From Certhia americana (lineage: Eukaryota; Chordata; Aves; Passeriformes; Certhiidae): a stretch of DNA of 64,000 bases. Below the pieces are notes generated by a model. That model saw only the letters and a program-made list of their open reading frames with translations. It had not been told where the DNA came from and ran no database searches. Positions 8,990 through 28,611 of this stretch are shown piece by piece. Made by a program: the position numbers and the translations under genes. The stretch covers positions 435,783 to 499,782 of the forward strand of contig CM031873.1 in NCBI GenBank assembly GCA_018697195.1. The letters run 5' to 3'. Within the stretch, counting starts at the first letter, position 1; each line of letters opens with the position of its first letter.

Positions 8990-11461
8990 GAATTTCCACA
9001 AAGTAACTCTCTCAGCAACTTGGCTGATAGGGGCAGCAATAAACCAGCAATAAATAGCAATAAAAGCAGAAACGTCGTTCTCGTGGAGAAAGGAGCCATC
9101 CCTTCAGCACAGGGAGGCCTGGGCTGTGATTTAGAAGTGATCTCTGAAAGGAAACCATTTAATGGCGCGGCAGCAAAGGCGTCTCAGCCATCAGCAGGAC
9201 GGGGCAGGGCTGCTGTTTCATCTCCTGGAGCACATCAAAGGCTGCTCAGATCCCAAAGCCAGCCCTGCAGGGATTAAACGGAGCAGCTTCACTCAGCAGC
9301 AGCTCTGTCATGGAAAGCAAATCCCTCCTCGTCCAGGCTAGCCGGCCCCGAGCCACGAGTTCACTGGAATTGCACCCAAAGCCCCTCCCTGGAGCCCTGT
9401 TTGACAGAAGGTTGTGGCAGGGCAGGCTCCCCTCGGGGGAAAAAGAAGAAAACTCTCACTGAAGCACACGTAGGATGCCCTGACCCAAGGGGCTGGAGGA
9501 TGCCAGCTGCCAGAAGAAGTAACATCAGTACTGTCAACTTATGGAAAACTGGCGTGGAGAGAACAAAACCCCAGAGGGACCTGGGAATTCTCTAACGTCT
9601 GGGAAACTGCTGCAGGGAAGTGGAAAGTATTTGTGAAAGAAATTAGAGGAGCTGAAGCTGAAATTCCTCTGGTCATGGCTCAAACAGAGGAAAGAAGCTC
9701 TTTGGCAGTGCTGTGGAAAGGAGCATGGAGAGGCCAGGACAGCAAGAGAAAATGGGGCTGGGTAATTGCAGCAGCACACAAATGCTGGCAGTCAGGAGAG
9801 AGCCCTGAAGGAGCTGGGTCAGTGGGAAAGATCCCACTGAGATCCCCAAAGCTCCCAGAGCTTTGGGGGGCTCTGGAAGCAAAACTGGAGAATAGTGGAG
9901 ACTGGTCCTGGTGTGCTCTCACTGTAAAACAGAGCCCAGATATTTTTGACATGACTCAAAACCAAAGGTGGAAGTGAAACGAAGGCAAAGCTGTCGCTGG
10001 TGCCAGGACTTGGCTCTGGGTACTCAAAGGCTGGAGCCTTTCAGGAAAGGGCTGTGGGTGCCTCTGCTGCCCCACACTCAGCTGGGGACAAACTCCTGGG
10101 GCCCAAAAGCCTGGCAGATGTGCCTGAGAGCATCTGGAGTGGGTCTGCAGACAAGAGGAGCAGCCAAAATCCCCGGGGGTTGGGAAGGCTTTAATGAGCA
10201 CAGGCAGAGAACAGCACAGAGCAGCCCGAGGGCTGGTGAGGGTGCAGACAAAAACTGGAGGTGAACTCAGCTGCCACGGGCTCCTTTGGGAGGCAGGGAG
10301 GTGGAGAAAGGAAAGGGGAGGTCGGCTGGGCAGTTTCTCCTGCTCCCAGTGTCTCTCTCCTCTGGAAAGGGTGGCTGCTGCCTCCGGTGGCCTCCGGCCC
10401 CAAGACACACACACAAAGCAGAGGAAATCTATTTTTAGTCTTGACAAAAGTGCTAGTAAAGAAAAGAAAGGTTAGAAAGAAAATTGCTTCCTGTTTAGGG
10501 CTGGTGCTGGGAGGGAGATCCTGCCAGGACGCTGAGGCCGGGCAGGAGCTGGGGCTGGGGAGGGCAGAGGGCTCTGGGGGATGAGGAGAAAAGGAAAATG
10601 ATTCCAGCTCCTGTGAGTCCCCACATTGGGCTGCTGATCCCTGCCCTGGGCTCCCGAGGGAGGCAGGGACTGGAGCTTCTGCCCCTTTGGGGCTTCTGCT
10701 GCCCAAGGGCTTCAGGCTGAGCTCAACAGCTGAGCTTAAGAGACTCAAGAGATGGGACAGTCTAAGGAGAGAAACTGCAAAGTGACTTTCACACTCAGCC
10801 TCAGATTGATTGAAGACCCATCCCTCTGAAAATTCCAATGCTTGGTAAAATCAGTCAGGTTTCCAGCAGGAGAGAAGGGAGTCCAGCCAGAGGGGCTTAA
10901 ACACCAATTTTATCTTCAAAGTGCTTTGCTGCTCCCTCCAACAAACTACTTGTGAGAGGTTAAATTAGGAACCCAAAATAAAACCCACAGCATTTTCTTC
11001 AATGAACTTTCTCCAAGTCCGATTTACTTCCTCTTTTTAAGACCCCAGCACTGACATTTTTGATGGCATTCAACATTTTTCAAAAGCAAGACCATTATCA
11101 TTAGAAATCAGCTTAAAATGCACATTTTTCTATTTTAGGAACAGCACAAACTGCAACTCTTTCCGGGACAGTTTGTGTTTCTTCTGCTGCGCCATTAAAA
11201 ATCCATCCTGAATGTCAGCAGCTCATTATTCTGACAAGTGGCTTTACTTCCCCTTGTGCCTTTTCCACATCACAGACACTCAAAAGGAGGAAGATGCGGC
11301 AGTTTTTCTCCTGCAAACACAGACTGCAAGGGTAGGGATGGATCCCCGTGGGTGGATTTGGTGACATACAGGATATTTTCCAGCTCCTTCCTGGCACACA
11401 GCGAAAGAGAAAACACAAAGGAAAAGAATCCTCCTGGTAACCCAACAAACAAAAACCCACA

Positions 11462-11467
11462 TTTAAT
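11462..11467 (-). terminator. Candidate TEKT3 polyadenylation signal (ATTAAA)
   Basis: On the gene strand ATTAAA lies about 120 bases past the TEKT3 stop. No AATAAA was seen closer. This gives a short 3' UTR. Weak evidence on its own. Confidence 0.35.
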
Positions 11468-11585
11468 TTCCACCCAGCGTTGACACCAGGAAATGAAATC
11501 CTAACAAATCCGTGAAATTGCAACAATGTATTTGTAAAGAAGCTGGGGGGAAGTGGGGTGGTGTCCATCGGCGGGCGCTGAGCGC

Positions 11586-17896
<6,311 letters not shown>

Positions 17897-18242
17897 CCTG
17901 GAATGCTGCTGGTGCAGGGCCTGCACCACAAAACAGGCAGAGGGAAAACTTGCTCAGAAAGTTCCTGACCTTAAAACCTCTTACAGCAACACCCAGCTTG
18001 TGATGGGACCCAGCCCTGCCCAGGGCACCCACACAGCCCCTAAATCTTCTGAATGTAAATCCCCTCTGACAGCGTCCCAAGCATTTGGATAGGGAGGGAT
18101 TTGATCCCAACTTTGTGCTTGGTATCTTGTGTCAGGTCTTGAAACGAGGAGAGAAACAAATCATGGCTGCTTAGGAAGATGACAGATCTTACACCCCTCT
18201 TTTCCTTATTTCCTATTATTCCTTTGTTTTCCCTGTCAATCT

Positions 18243-18432
18243 AATGACCTGCCCTGGGAGGGTGGGCAGGCCCTGGCACAGGGTGCCCAGAGCAGCTGGG
18301 GCTGCCCCTGGAACCCTGGCAGTGCCCAAGATGAGGCTGGAAGTGGGGCTGCGAGCACCCTGGGACAGTGGGAGGTGTCCCTGCCCACGGCAGGGATGGT
18401 CCCTTCCAACCCAGGCCAGAGAGTCTCATCCC
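18243..18432 (+). mobile_element. CR1 LINE 3'-end copy
   Basis: Reads GGAGGGTGGGCAGGCCCTGG, CACAGGGTGCCCAGAGCAGC and GATGGTCCCTTCCAACCCAG in CR1 order. About 350 bp upstream of TEKT3 coding exon 1. Confidence 0.88.
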
Positions 18433-19364
18433 AAGCCCAGCCTGGCCGAAGGTTTTGGGACAGGCAGTGGGACACTCACCCCCTCATTCAGCACAAAAGC
18501 TGTCCCAGATGTGACTGGCTCAGAGTCACTTGGGCACAGCCGAGGATGAGCTGTCTGTGCTCAGCTCCAACAAAGCTCCTGCATGTGCTGCTCCCACAAA
18601 CCTGTCATTCCAGCCCCGTGTCCCTGCTGGGGACAGGCCACTGCCATTCCCTGCCTCTGTGCCACTTATTTACCTGGGGAGCAACATTTGAAGAGTGGGG
18701 GAAGCCTTCCCTGGCTCCCTCCTGTAAATAAATCCTTCCCCTTTAGACACTGCCACCAGACAAGTGTTTCAGAGAGAAAAAGCTTTGGGACTGGATTGCT
18801 CCTCCATGCACTTCCAGCCCTTGGTCCCCCTTGGGCCAAGCCATGCCATGAGGAGTTCCCAGCACCCCTGGCACACCAGGGGCACGCCCCGGGAGCTGCT
18901 GCCCACCCCTCCTGGGATGTGGGGGATGGAGGAGGCCTGGGGCTGAGGACGGTACCGGCTGGGCTGGTCCTCCGTCGTGGTGAGGCACAGCTCCCCCCTG
19001 GCTGAGAGCTCAGGGCTGGGAGCACCTGGGGGTGCTGCTGCTCATCACTGGCTGCTGCGGTGGTGCTGGCACTGCCCACCTCTGCCCACCTCTGCCAGGC
19101 CCCGTTGCTATGGATGGGGGGTTCCGTGGCCAGTGACCGTGTTCGAGGGGGGGGGGTGGTTCTGTGACACTGTCTGGGCTCTGTGACCCAGCCTGGCCAT
19201 TGACCCGCCCTGTAATGGCCACAGCAATGACTGCTGGGCACCACAGGCTTCTGGGTGGGCAACCTGGGGCCAGGAAACACCTCCCAGGGCATCCCAGTTC
19301 CTGCCTTGAACCTCCCGCCCTTCTGGGCAGCTTTGGGCAGCACTGGGTAGACAGGGGCTGGATA

Positions 19365-19640
19365 ATGCTCGTGGCCACCTGATTTAGGTGCAGGGTGTCC
19401 TGCAAGGAGCAGGATCCTTAGGGGTCCCTTCCAGCCTGGGATATTTTATGGTCTCATGAGCTCAGTGCTCTCAGTGGACAACCCAGACCCACCCTGGGCA
19501 ACCCAGCACCACCCCAGTGTCCAAGGCCAGGCTGGACAGGGCTGTGAGCTCCCTGATCTGGTGGGAGGTATTCCTGACCATGGCAGGGCTTAGATAGATG
19601 AGCTCCAAGGTCCTCTCCAACCCAAAGCATTCCAGTCAGG
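19365..19640 (+). mobile_element. Two old CR1 tail fragments
   Basis: The first (to about 19455) ends GGGGTCCCTTCCAGCCTGGG plus a degenerate ATTTTATGG tail. The second (19486-19640) reads CCAAGGCCAGGCTGGACAGG and ends CTCCAACCCAAAGCATTCC. Both are diverged. Confidence 0.65.
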
Positions 19641-20756
19641 AACTCTCTGTCATCCACTGCCACCCCTGGACAACTTGATCCCATCCCTGGGAAACCCCCA
19701 GTGCCACACTCAGCACAGCCCTTGTGCATCCAGAGCCACTCCTGGGAAACCAGTGCCCCACCGGGCAACCCAGTGTCCTCACTGGTGCTCCTGGGCCAGC
19801 CAGAGCTTCGATGGGGTTGGGATGTCCCCAGGAGTCCCTCCCAGCACTAGGAGGATGAGCAGCAGTCACCCAGTGTCACTGGGAACGCTGTCCTGGTGAG
19901 CTGTGGCTTTAGGCTGGGAGCAGGCAGAGAGGGGGAGCTGGGCAGGGACTCTGGGAGTGAGCCCAGGCACCCCAGCTCCTCCTGGGGGTCTCTCCCCAGT
20001 TTCTGGGAACACCACCCAGCTCTGCTCTGTCAGCTCCCACGTCTCACTCAATCCAGAGGGAGACTTCCATTTTCTTCCTCTCCCAGCTGCGTCCATGGCT
20101 CATTGAGAACCCAGGCTGGTGTTTCTGCCCTCTCACAGCCTCCTCAGTTTCTCCTGACCTCCAAATCCTGCAGATGCACACTGGGACTGCACCGAGGGGT
20201 TTCCAGGCCCTGGTGACCCCCTGGTCACCCCTCCTGAGCTAGGCTCTGCCTCTTGCTGAAGGCTGACAGAAAACGGAACCCAAAGTGCTTCGTGTTCCCC
20301 AAGCACAGCATGTTTCATCTCACATCCTGCTCCAGCCAGGGAGTAATCAGCTCCATGGACCTGAAAGAAAACATCCAGCACATCAGCTGGCTTTTCCACA
20401 GCCAGCCCAGATAAATACTGGCAGCTAAAAGCTGCCAAGCTCTGTCCCCCAGCGGGACATCCACCCGCCCTGGGAGCAGCCCCGCTCTGCTCCTTGCAGC
20501 TCCCAGCTCCAGCTCGGCTCTCACGCCCTGCCCCTGGCTAATTCTGTTCAGATGAATCACTGCCTGCCCAGGGACACCATGAATTGTGGGAGGCAACCCC
20601 GCGGCTTTTGAAGGATTTGCTAAATTAGGCAATAATAATTCGATAATGTTGTAAATGACCCCGGGGTGCTCTGTGGAGCCCAGGCAGGACCTTTGGGGCA
20701 GCACCACAAGCAGAGGGACAGTGGGGACATCACTGTGGGCCAAGCTTTGGTCCCAC

Positions 20757-20905
20757 CAGAATCACAGAATGTCCTGCAAGGGACTGACAAGGATCATCGA
20801 CCCCTGGCCCTGCCCAGACCATCCCACCCTGGTCATACCTGGGCATCCCAGCACCCTCTGGGGCAGAACCATTCCCTGAAATCCAACCTAAACCTCCTCT
20901 CACAC
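20757..20905 (-). mobile_element. CR1 fragment
   Basis: Starts AGAATCACAGAATGTCCTGC, then AAGGGACTGACAAGGATCAT and ATTCCCTGAAATCCAACCTA: an older CR1 subfamily in reverse orientation. Confidence 0.75.
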
Positions 20906-21577
20906 ATCCTAAAAGCTGCAAAGATGAGGAGAATAGGAACAGGTAAAACAGTCAAGTGACCCTCAAGTGCCCACAGTGTGTGATGTCAAAATCCCAGATC
21001 TCTGAGCATCCCAGGGAATAAAGCCCAGGCTGTTTACACTACCACCATTTATCCAAGTAATGAAAGCTGGTTCCTTAATTCTGACTACAACTCCAACAGC
21101 TGCAACATCACTAAAATTACAAACTGTCCCCACCCAGTTGTGCTGGGGCACATCCAGTGTGGATGGACACGTGAGGACACAGCTTGTGCTGAAGCCTGGA
21201 CCAGTTTAGCTCAGAATAAAGGAACAAAACCAGGCGGAACCCGGGGAGCTGGGGGAAGCAGAGGTGCCAGTTCCTAGCACGGCAGCCCAGGCTGGCCAAA
21301 CTGGAATTTCAAGGGATACATTTAGGTACCTGAGTACAAAATCTACTGCCAAGGGCTGTCAGTCCTTGTGTGACTGCTATACACTCTGCTGTCTATTAAT
21401 ACAGCATTACCCTGGCTCAGAAGCTGCCCTGCTGAAAATACCCAGATGCAGACCCTTTATAGCACCCCCTGGGAGCCTGCATGTACCCAGAACAGCCCGG
21501 CCACTCCTCCACTCACGCTTGAATATTCCTGTCTCCCATAAAGGCTGCACCTGCCTGAAAAGAATCAACTGTACACT

Positions 21578-21722
21578 CACAGAACCCCAGGGTGGGCTGG
21601 GTGGGACACTGGGGCTTGGAGCACCCTGGGACAGTGGAAGGTGTCCCTGCTCAGGGCAGGGGGTGGGATGAGATGGCTTTAAGTTTCCTCCCAACCCGAA
21701 CCATTCCATGACTCTCTGAGAT
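21578..21722 (+). mobile_element. CR1 fragment
   Basis: Contains GCACCCTGGGACAGTGGAAG and TTCCTCCCAACCCGAACCAT, ending CATGACTCTCTGAG, the CR1 tail. Confidence 0.85.
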
Positions 21723-23217
21723 GATTTTCATCTCTGAACACGAGGCTCTTAGAGAGAAAGCAATAAAGACATCAAAAGTAAACCAAAAGTAGACCAAAAG
21801 GAGGCTGGCAGCTGGATTATTCAGTCTAACCAGAGCAGCGTTTGACTGAGCTTTCCAAACAATAAATGTGGCATAAATAAATCATCACAAATCCCTCCCT
21901 GAGCTCTCGTGATGAGTCACAACCACCAAACCACAGATGCTCAGGGCAGGCTCTGCTCATCCCCAAGGCTAAGCCTGGGATCACTCCTGTAATTACAGCA
22001 GTGGTGACCTCAGAAAATGTCATCATTTACCGGTGATGCTCTCAGCAGTGCCCAGGAACCATCAGAAATTACAACTGAGCTCAGAAGAGCAGCCTCTTCA
22101 TTCCCTCCTGGCCTGGTGGAGCCCTGGGCTCTGCTCCCTGCCCAGGGGCACTGCTGAGCCCAGGGCAGAGGGGATGGGGTTCTCAGCAGTGCCCACCACA
22201 AAGCCCCGAGCTGCACCACCCAGCAGGGCTGGGAGCAGGAGGAGACAGCTCCCTGCAGCCCTGGGCCACAGCAGAGGGGAAGATGTTGGCCTGGGAGGTG
22301 AAGAGGAGCTCAGAGCATTCACCTGGGCCTTGCACCCCTGGCACCTGCCAGGAACCTTCCAGCCCAAGGGCACAGTTTGGGGTCACACCCCTGGCACACA
22401 GAAAAGGCCTCGGGAAACTATCCCCAGCTCCTTCCTTTGTGTGTCCCACCTTGATTATCAAACCTTCCACACACCCTGGGGCTGACTGACTTCTTCCCAA
22501 GAAGGGCAGGCAAAACCTGCTGCAAAAACTGCAGGAGGAGAAAAAGGGCAGTGAAACCAGACCCTCTACACTCTGAAATATCCCACCTGTGAAAACGTTT
22601 AACCATGTGCTGTTCATGAACATCAGCCCTGCTATTTCAGGGCAGTTTAAACACTAAATTTAAAAGTGAGCCCCAGCATCTGAGGGCCCTGAGTAGAAGT
22701 GGATGGCTCTGGAGATTGATGCTCCACACATGCTTTAGTGCTCAGCTGCAGTGAGTTATTGGTGGCCTCTCCTTGCCTTACACACTCCTCATTTCAGAGC
22801 CAGATGTGAAAGCAATTAACACACGGAGAGGGCTCTCTTGAAGTCTGTGGGGCTTTTTATAGGTTACTGTTTATTTCTGGACCTCCTTTCTTGAGGTGAA
22901 TTTTGGCAGACAGCTCCAGGGCTGGTTTGTGTCATGACTGGCCATTGTTTAAAGTTTTTTATTGCTTTGGCAAGGGGCTTGCATTGGAAAAGGGAGGCAG
23001 AGTTACTGTGTGTTTTTTTCCCTGTCATCGTACTCAGGCTGTGACTCCGCAGACAGCAAAAGGATCAAAACCTCTGCAGAGCTGATAGGAACAACCTCAG
23101 CTCCTGCCCCTCAGGAAATAGTGAGGGCTGAACACAATCCTGCTGTGGAAGGGCCCTGAAAGCTCCTCTGGGAGAAAACCAAACCAGCATTCATGGAAAT
23201 TGCTTCTAAAAAATAAA

Positions 23218-23282
23218 TAAATCACAGAATGGTTTGAATTGGAAGGGACCTTAAAGATCCTCAAGTCCCAACCCCCAAAATC
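23218..23282 (-). mobile_element. CR1 tail fragment
   Basis: Reads AATCACAGAATGGTTTGAAT then TGGAAGGGACCTTAAAGATC, the classic reverse-complemented CR1 3' terminus. Confidence 0.85.
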
Positions 23283-25375
23283 TCTCTCCTCATTTTCAGC
23301 TCTCCTTGAGCACTGCCCAGGAGCTCCTGCAATGGTGATCCCAGCACCCTTGCCCAGGCAGGGGCCCTTGGGAAGGGGGCTGTGCCCTGGCACATGTTGG
23401 GGATGCTCCACATCCTTTGGGTGCCACTCAGGCTGCGACCAGGGAGGAGCCTTTGCTGCAGAAGTGCCCCTGACTCCTGGAGGATCATTGCCACAGGAAC
23501 TGCAATAATACCCCAGCCATCCCTGCAGCTGCAGAAGGGAATGGGTCCTGCAGCCCACTGCTGCTGTCTGCTGCAGCTCAGGGCACGGGGCTCATCTCCC
23601 AGGGCATCCTTCCCTGCTAAATACCCAGGGAATGTTCCTGCTGGGAAGGGCTGCAGAGCCCCTGCTGGGACAGCATGGGATACAGGAGAGGATCCAACTG
23701 AGCCTGCAGCCCCACCAGAACCCAGCTGAGCTCCTGTCCAACCCTTGGAAAAAAAAAACAATCAGCAAAAAATGGAAATCAGCCAAAGCCCCTCAAGACC
23801 CCAGTGAGCTGTGGGTGTGCAGTGCCCAGCCCAGGGAGACTCTGCCAGGGCCCAGCCTGCTGTGCCCCCTCCTTCCCAGCCTCAGGGCACAACCAGAGCA
23901 GCCAGGCTGTGCTGAGTGACTGAACCCCTCTGCACAGGGCTCACCTGCACAGCTACTGCTGCTGCCAATGGGGCAGAAATTCCCCATTTCTGTGTCGCTC
24001 CTTATTTGGGGTCACTTGAGGGATTGTCCGACTCCAGACAGTATCTCCTTCCATCAGGGTTATCTCCTTTGAGGGCTCTGACAAGATGAAAGTCTGTATT
24101 TAGGAGATGTTTTGATCTGTGAGTTGAAAAACTCCAGCTACCCTTAGGTGCTGAATAAGGATGACAAAGCAGCCAGGCTCACCTGGCCAAATACTCGGCT
24201 GGAATCAGAGCCTGGGTCTGAGCTGTGCTGTCCTTTGGGAGAATTTGCTTTTCCTCCACACTGCCCCAGGCAGGATGCCAGGCTGGCTGCCCCGTGGCAG
24301 AGGGGCTGGAGGATCCTTATCCTCCAAAACAAAGGGAAACCATCCCCATGCCGAGCTGAAAAATAATTAAGGCAGCTGCGATCAGACCAGATCAGATCCT
24401 GCAAATGACTTGGTATCGTTTGTCACGGGTTTTTTTTGCTAGAAAGGGCGGATCAGGTTTCTCAATAAAGGCCATTTCCCTACCCCTGGCAGTGCCCTTC
24501 TGTCCCTCCCTGTGGCACTGCAGCGAGAGGAGAGGATCCTCTCTGCCCTGCCCTGCCCCAGACCTTTAGAGGGAGCGTTAACATTTCATTACATAAATAT
24601 TTTGCTGATGCTTTCTCTCATGTTACATGACATTTTTATCCCTGGAGCTCTGTGTCCCCTGAGCCAGAGCGTGTGTGTGGTGTCTGCCCATGGAAATGGG
24701 AAGCAGGGATGGAGCCATGGGCTTCTTCCCCTGGAAGTGACAAATATTTTCAAGGAATTTAAGCAAAGGATGTTTTCTGATTGTACCCTGAGCTGCCTAC
24801 AGGAAAAGGTTAATTCTGGAATGTTTTGGAGAGATGGGTGTCACTCAGACTAGCAGGAATAGCTGAAAATCACTGAGGGCTCCCCTTCATAAAGGTTTGC
24901 TCCAGTTTCGAGGTTTGAGCTGGGATTTTCACCTGCATCCCCAAAAGCCAGCCTCTCAGTTGTCCTCCAAATCCCATGGTTTCTTCCTAAATGTTGCCTC
25001 ACCCACTCATAATCCAAGATTTTGCCCAGGCCTGTGACATGGAGTGGGGTGAGGAGCACCAGGCTGGGAAAGGAGGAGCATCCTGAACCCAGAATCCAGC
25101 ACAGAGAGAAACCTGGGGTGGGCAGGGGGCCCTGGAATGTGACCCACCTTCAGCCATCAGCTGGACAGAGCAAAACAAAGCACCCCGAGTGCACCTTGGA
25201 ACAATGAGGACAGATAAAACCAGATAAAGACAGCGAAGCAAATAATGACCAGAAGACATTTGCAATAGATCACAAAAGCAGGAAAAGCACTCCAGGAAAT
25301 CTGCATTTTCCCACACTTTTCAGAGAAGAGGTTTCATGATCTGCTTGCCCTGATCATCTGCAATCACCAACAGTT

Positions 25376-25690
25376 CTGGAATCATGGACTGGGTTGGGTT
25401 GGGAGGGATCCCAAAGCCCCCCAGTACCACCCCTGCCATGGCAGGGACACCTCCCACTGTCCCAGATTCTCCCAGCCCCAGTGTCCAACCTGGCCTTGAG
25501 CATTCCAGGGATCCAGGGGCAGCCCCAGCTGCTCTGGGCACCCTGTGCCAGGCCTGCCCACCCTCACAGGGAACAATTCCTGCCCCAAATCCCACCCTGT
25601 GTTAGTCTGAAGCCATTCCCTGTGTCCTGTGCCCCCATCCCTTGTCCCCAGTCCCTCTCCAGCTCTCCTGAAGAGTCCCTGGCAGGACTC
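25376..25690 (-). mobile_element. CR1 LINE 3'-end copy
   Basis: Reads GGGTTGGGTTGGGAGGGATC, CAGGGACACCTCCCACTGTC, CTGCTCTGGGCACCCTGTGC and GAAGCCATTCCCTGTGTCCT in order. It is nearly collinear with the copies at 5.2 and 35.8 kb. Confidence 0.92.
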
Positions 25691-27956
25691 AGCACAGAGC
25701 CTGGGCTCACACAGCTGTGTTTGAGACCTTACCCCATGGGAAGTGTTTTTCCTCTTGTCTCCCTGGTGGGTTCATCCCTCGGGAAGTGAAGGAGCAGGAA
25801 GGAGCCAGCTGGGCTGGCCCAGCCCTTCCCAACCTGGAATTCTGCTTTGAGCTCCCCTCCTTGCCCTGCTTTGCCACCATCAAGCACCAGAAGGTTCCAG
25901 GTTTGCAGCCTGGTGGAGCTCACGTTTTCCCACCTGATTATTTTCCCTTCATCCTGGAGTGTGAGGTTCAGCTCCTGGGGGCTCCTCAGGGACTTGGCTG
26001 AGGCATTTCAGATTTGGGGGTTTGTGGTTTCATTGCACCCACCTGGAGTTTTACTTGTGAGGGGCCCAAAGAACAAAGTGAGCACTGGCCAAGCCCAGTA
26101 GGTTTTGTCTGGTTTCAGACCAACATTTTTCAACCCACGTGAAACATAAATCATCTCAGTTGTAAAGCTGGGCTATAAAGCAGAGCCAGTTCATTCACTC
26201 GCTTATACATTTAATATCATCGTGGCAGGGAGTGATTCCGCCCCAAAATTTCCTCCTTCTGCCCCCTGAGAGCTGAGGGAATCACCACAACCAGCCCCCA
26301 TGGGGACACTTTCCCTACAAACATGAACTGGGACAAAGGCCACCTCAGCCAGGCATATGCAGCCTTCAAAATTCCATTTTCTAACCCAAGGTACAATTTG
26401 GTGAAGCCAAAATCAGGATATTTGAGGTCTGGCACATGCTGATGAAAACCTTTGGAGGATGTGCTGAGCATTACCAGAGTCCAGTGGCAGGTTTGTGGGG
26501 AAAGCTCAGTCCAAAGTGACACTGCACAGAAAAGGCTCCCAGAATCTCTGGGAGGGATGCACCAGCAACAGGTACAAACTGGGAAGGGGCAGCTGCAGCC
26601 TCCAGGAGATGTTGAGCTCTCGGCTCTGAGGGTGTTGGGAAACTGGAATTGCACTGCCAGCCCTTACAGGAAGGAAATGGGGCAGAAGGAGCTGCCTGCC
26701 CTGTCAGGTTTTATTGTTTCAGTGGAGCTTCCATGGAAATTTGGGGTTTCCTTAAAGCCCCAGCTCGGGGGTCACGAAGCTCTTTGAGAAACTCAAATCT
26801 TGTGCCAAGATTCCTCTCTGGAGCTCCCTTTGCACAGAAAAGGTGACCCCAAAAGGGGAATGCCCAAGTCAGAAGGGTTCAAGTGATGGAAAACTGTCCT
26901 TTGAAGGGAAGAGGGTTGGGAATGCAGACTCCATCCCTCCAATCTGAATTCCAGGGAGCCTGGGTTACTCCAGCACTGCGCTGTTCCAGCTGCAAGAATT
27001 GGGAATCAGAGTTTTCCCTAGCCAGAGAAGTCTCTCCAGCCTGACAGCTCCAGATTCAGGATAAACGCCCTGGAAGAGAGCATCCAACCTCACTGTTCCC
27101 ACTTTCCTTCTCTCCACAGAGCCTGGCTGGAGCATCCTGTGGGCAGGACAGCAGTGAGCACAGCAGGGCCCTGTGGCACAGGCCCCCCCCCTTTCCAGGA
27201 GCCCCAGGGGCAGCTCTGAACCCCCCCATGGGGCTCCAGGGCCCATCCCCACAGCCAAAGCTAAACCCCAGCCCTTCCCAAGCCCAGCCTCTGCAGGGAA
27301 AGCATCCCTTGTTTCCCCGTTCCCTCCTGGCAGCATCCTGCCCTGCCATGGGCAAGGGCTATTCTTAGGGATGTCTATTTTGGCTTGGAATGTTGGAATT
27401 AAGATCCTTCCTTCCTTTAAAGAAAATACTCCTGATGATATTTAAAAGCTTCACCCCAGCTCAGAGGCTCAGCTCTGGCTGCTGAGTGAAGCAGATTTAT
27501 TTGTTAGTTTAACTTTTCCTGGAGGCTGGGATGATCCCAGCTCCACCAGGACCACCCAAACACCCTCCAGAGGCTCTGGGGAGTCTGGGATATTCCCTTT
27601 CATGTGCTGAGGAGCAGCTCCACGGGCTTTACTCCTTCCTTCTTTCTTGGCACAGCTTGGAAGCAGTTGCAAACAGATTCAGTAAAATATTTTCCATCAA
27701 AACCCTTTTTGACAGAAAATGGCTTTTGGACACAATGGAAACTTTTGTGGAGAAGAAAAATGAAAATAAAGCCTGCTCAGCTGATGCTGGAGGCCCTTAT
27801 GAGAAACAGAAAGTTGTTTTCCTCCTTGAGAGGTTTTTGGGAAGGTGCTGCTGCTGCTGCTGTTTTGTCAAGGTGAACACAAGTTTGTCGTGGAATAATT
27901 GGAAAAGTTCTCACTCCTGGAGCAGGGATCAGAACTATCCCAGTTCTGGGAGGAGC

Positions 27957-28110
27957 CCAGGATCCACCCCCAAGATCCATCCCCAGGATCCCTCCACAGG
28001 ATCCCTCCACAGGATGAACCCCTCAGGATCCACCCCCAGGATCCTTCCACAGGATCCACCCCAGGATCCCACCCCAGATCCCTCCCCAGATCCCTCCCCA
28101 GGATCTCAGT
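27957..28110. repeat. CCAGGATCCACCC-type minisatellite
   Basis: About ten imperfect 13-17-bp units, each centred on AGGATCC (a BamHI site) or AGATCC. Open frames through it are artefacts. Confidence 0.85.
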
Positions 28111-28589
28111 ATCCCCGCCGTGTTCTGGTCCAGCCCCAGCCCGGGGGTGTGACTGGCTCGAAGCCGGGGCATTATCCAGCTTCCCTCCGAGTTATCTCCC
28201 GCTACATCTGACTCCAGGGAATAATTAACACGGAAAACATCCTGGCTGGGAGCTGCCATTCCCATTGCCTGGGAAATCCTGACACGGAGGGAGAGATTGA
28301 TCCTGATTCTGCACAAAAACCTGGAATCCTTCTGTTTGCCAAGGAGCAGCATTTCCTCCTGGGCAGCAGTTCAGAGTCCCTCCAGTGTTTCACTTCAGCG
28401 ACTCTTTCCATGATTCCTGTCCTCCTGTGCCTTTCCTAAGGCACACTGCACATGTGTGGAGTGAGACAGTCTAGAGAGACAATAACGTGTGACAAATTAC
28501 ACTCTAATTACATGAAATTAATTTAATGAGGGATCAGAAATGTTCTGCCTCTGATGGAGTTTCTATACTGTCCAAACAAAATATTTCCA

Positions 28590-28611
28590 CTTTTTTTTTT
28601 TTTTTTTTTTT
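28590..28611. repeat. Poly-T run
   Basis: About 22 T on the plus strand within an AT-rich block at 28.43-28.74 kb. Confidence 0.9.

Larger units (their letters stand above)
4871..11460. other. PMP22-TEKT3 intergenic region
   Basis: No coding exon was recognised on either strand. The region holds a CR1 copy (5.2-5.5 kb), small tandem repeats (6.65-6.84 kb) and AT-richer blocks at about 7.55-7.85, 8.5-9.1 and 10.8-11.2 kb with unusual motif content (palindrome at 8571, octamer-like cluster at 8939). Because PMP22 is transcribed leftwards, this is its immediate upstream DNA. Confidence 0.6.

Noticed and set aside
24512..24853. 113-codon plus-strand frame (starts MALQREERILSALP)
   Set aside because: Non-repetitive, but no recognisable family and no supporting splice or promoter signals; expected by chance in a region this long.
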